Origin: CAZDOD01 sp964506935
GTDB lineage: Bacteria; Desulfobacterota; Zymogenia; Zymogenales; Zymogenaceae
Reading direction: 5' to 3'
Length of the DNA: 13,055 nt
Assembly: GCA_964506935.1 (NCBI GenBank)
Contig: CAZDOD010000074.1
Span: forward strand, 1-13,055
In this document: positions 12,948 through 13,055 of the stretch, piece by piece
Position numbering within the stretch: position 1 is the first letter of the stretch
How the letters are laid out: each line of letters starts with the position of its first letter
Made by a program: the position numbers and the translations under genes
The notes under the pieces: generated by a model
The model's input: only the letters and a program-made list of their open reading frames with translations
Told to the model about the DNA's origin: nothing
Database searches by the model: none

Positions 12948-13055
12948 CTTTTAATAAACCGAGAGTTATACAGGTTCTATACGGCAAAAAGGAAACCCCC
13001 TTCCCGCCCAAATAGATAGCAAGATTTTAAAGGCTTAATAGATAAATCACAGATT

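Noticed and set aside
12983..13008. Hairpin GGAA/TTCC with flanking GGC/GCC and a minus-strand T-run as a terminator
   Set aside because: The stem is only 4 bp and the T-run is itself inside the outer pairing; too weak to call.

Overview
The window looks like ordinary chromosomal DNA of a Gram-negative, probably anaerobic bacterium of the Desulfobacterota (deltaproteobacterial) type. This is inferred from gene content. There is an AsmA-like envelope protein, so an outer membrane is likely. GatB implies indirect tRNA amidation. There is also a PcnB-type nucleotidyltransferase with a basic tail, a DUF169 protein fused to dephospho-CoA kinase, and a multi-PAS sensor. No integrase, transposase, phage gene or CRISPR array was found, and the one tRNA gene has no integrase beside it. 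A run of ten N (9854-9863) marks a sequencing or scaffolding gap, so this is probably a draft or metagenome assembly.

Layout from left to right. 1-987 (minus) is the N-terminal 329 residues of a soluble three-PAS sensor whose output domain is off the left edge. 988-1310 is a divergent promoter region. 1311-2060 (plus) is a class I SAM-dependent methyltransferase. 2061-2290 is a convergent spacer with a nested hairpin. 2291-5482 (minus) holds three same-strand genes, transcribed in the order stand-alone DUF2889 protein, DUF2889-PHP phosphoesterase fusion, DUF169-CoaE fusion. tRNA-Pro(UGG) lies at 5700-5777 (minus). 5811-11403 (minus) holds gatB, an AsmA-like protein, mtnA and pcnB in transcription order. 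11404-11712 is a second divergent promoter region. 11713-12108 (plus) is a small carboxymuconolactone-decarboxylase-family protein. 12241-12819 (minus) is an exported protein resembling the LolA/DUF4412 group. The right end (12820-13055) is non-coding, with an extended -10 promoter and an imperfect inverted repeat.

The gatB-to-tRNA stretch is largely about tRNA and RNA: amidation of misacylated tRNA, 3'-end nucleotide addition, and a tRNA. mtnA (methionine salvage) and an envelope protein sit between them. The least explained part is the 2291-5482 cluster. Both DUF2889 domains carry the same C-x-H-x7-C-C-H cysteine/histidine cluster, one is joined to a metal-dependent PHP phosphoesterase with all expected ligands visible, and the third gene joins cysteine-rich DUF169 to the last enzyme of CoA synthesis. 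I read this as a candidate uncharacterised metal- or CoA-linked module; that is inference.

Several start codons were reassigned from Shine-Dalgarno and promoter positions (coaE fusion, CMD protein, exported protein). Promoter calls are by-eye consensus matches.
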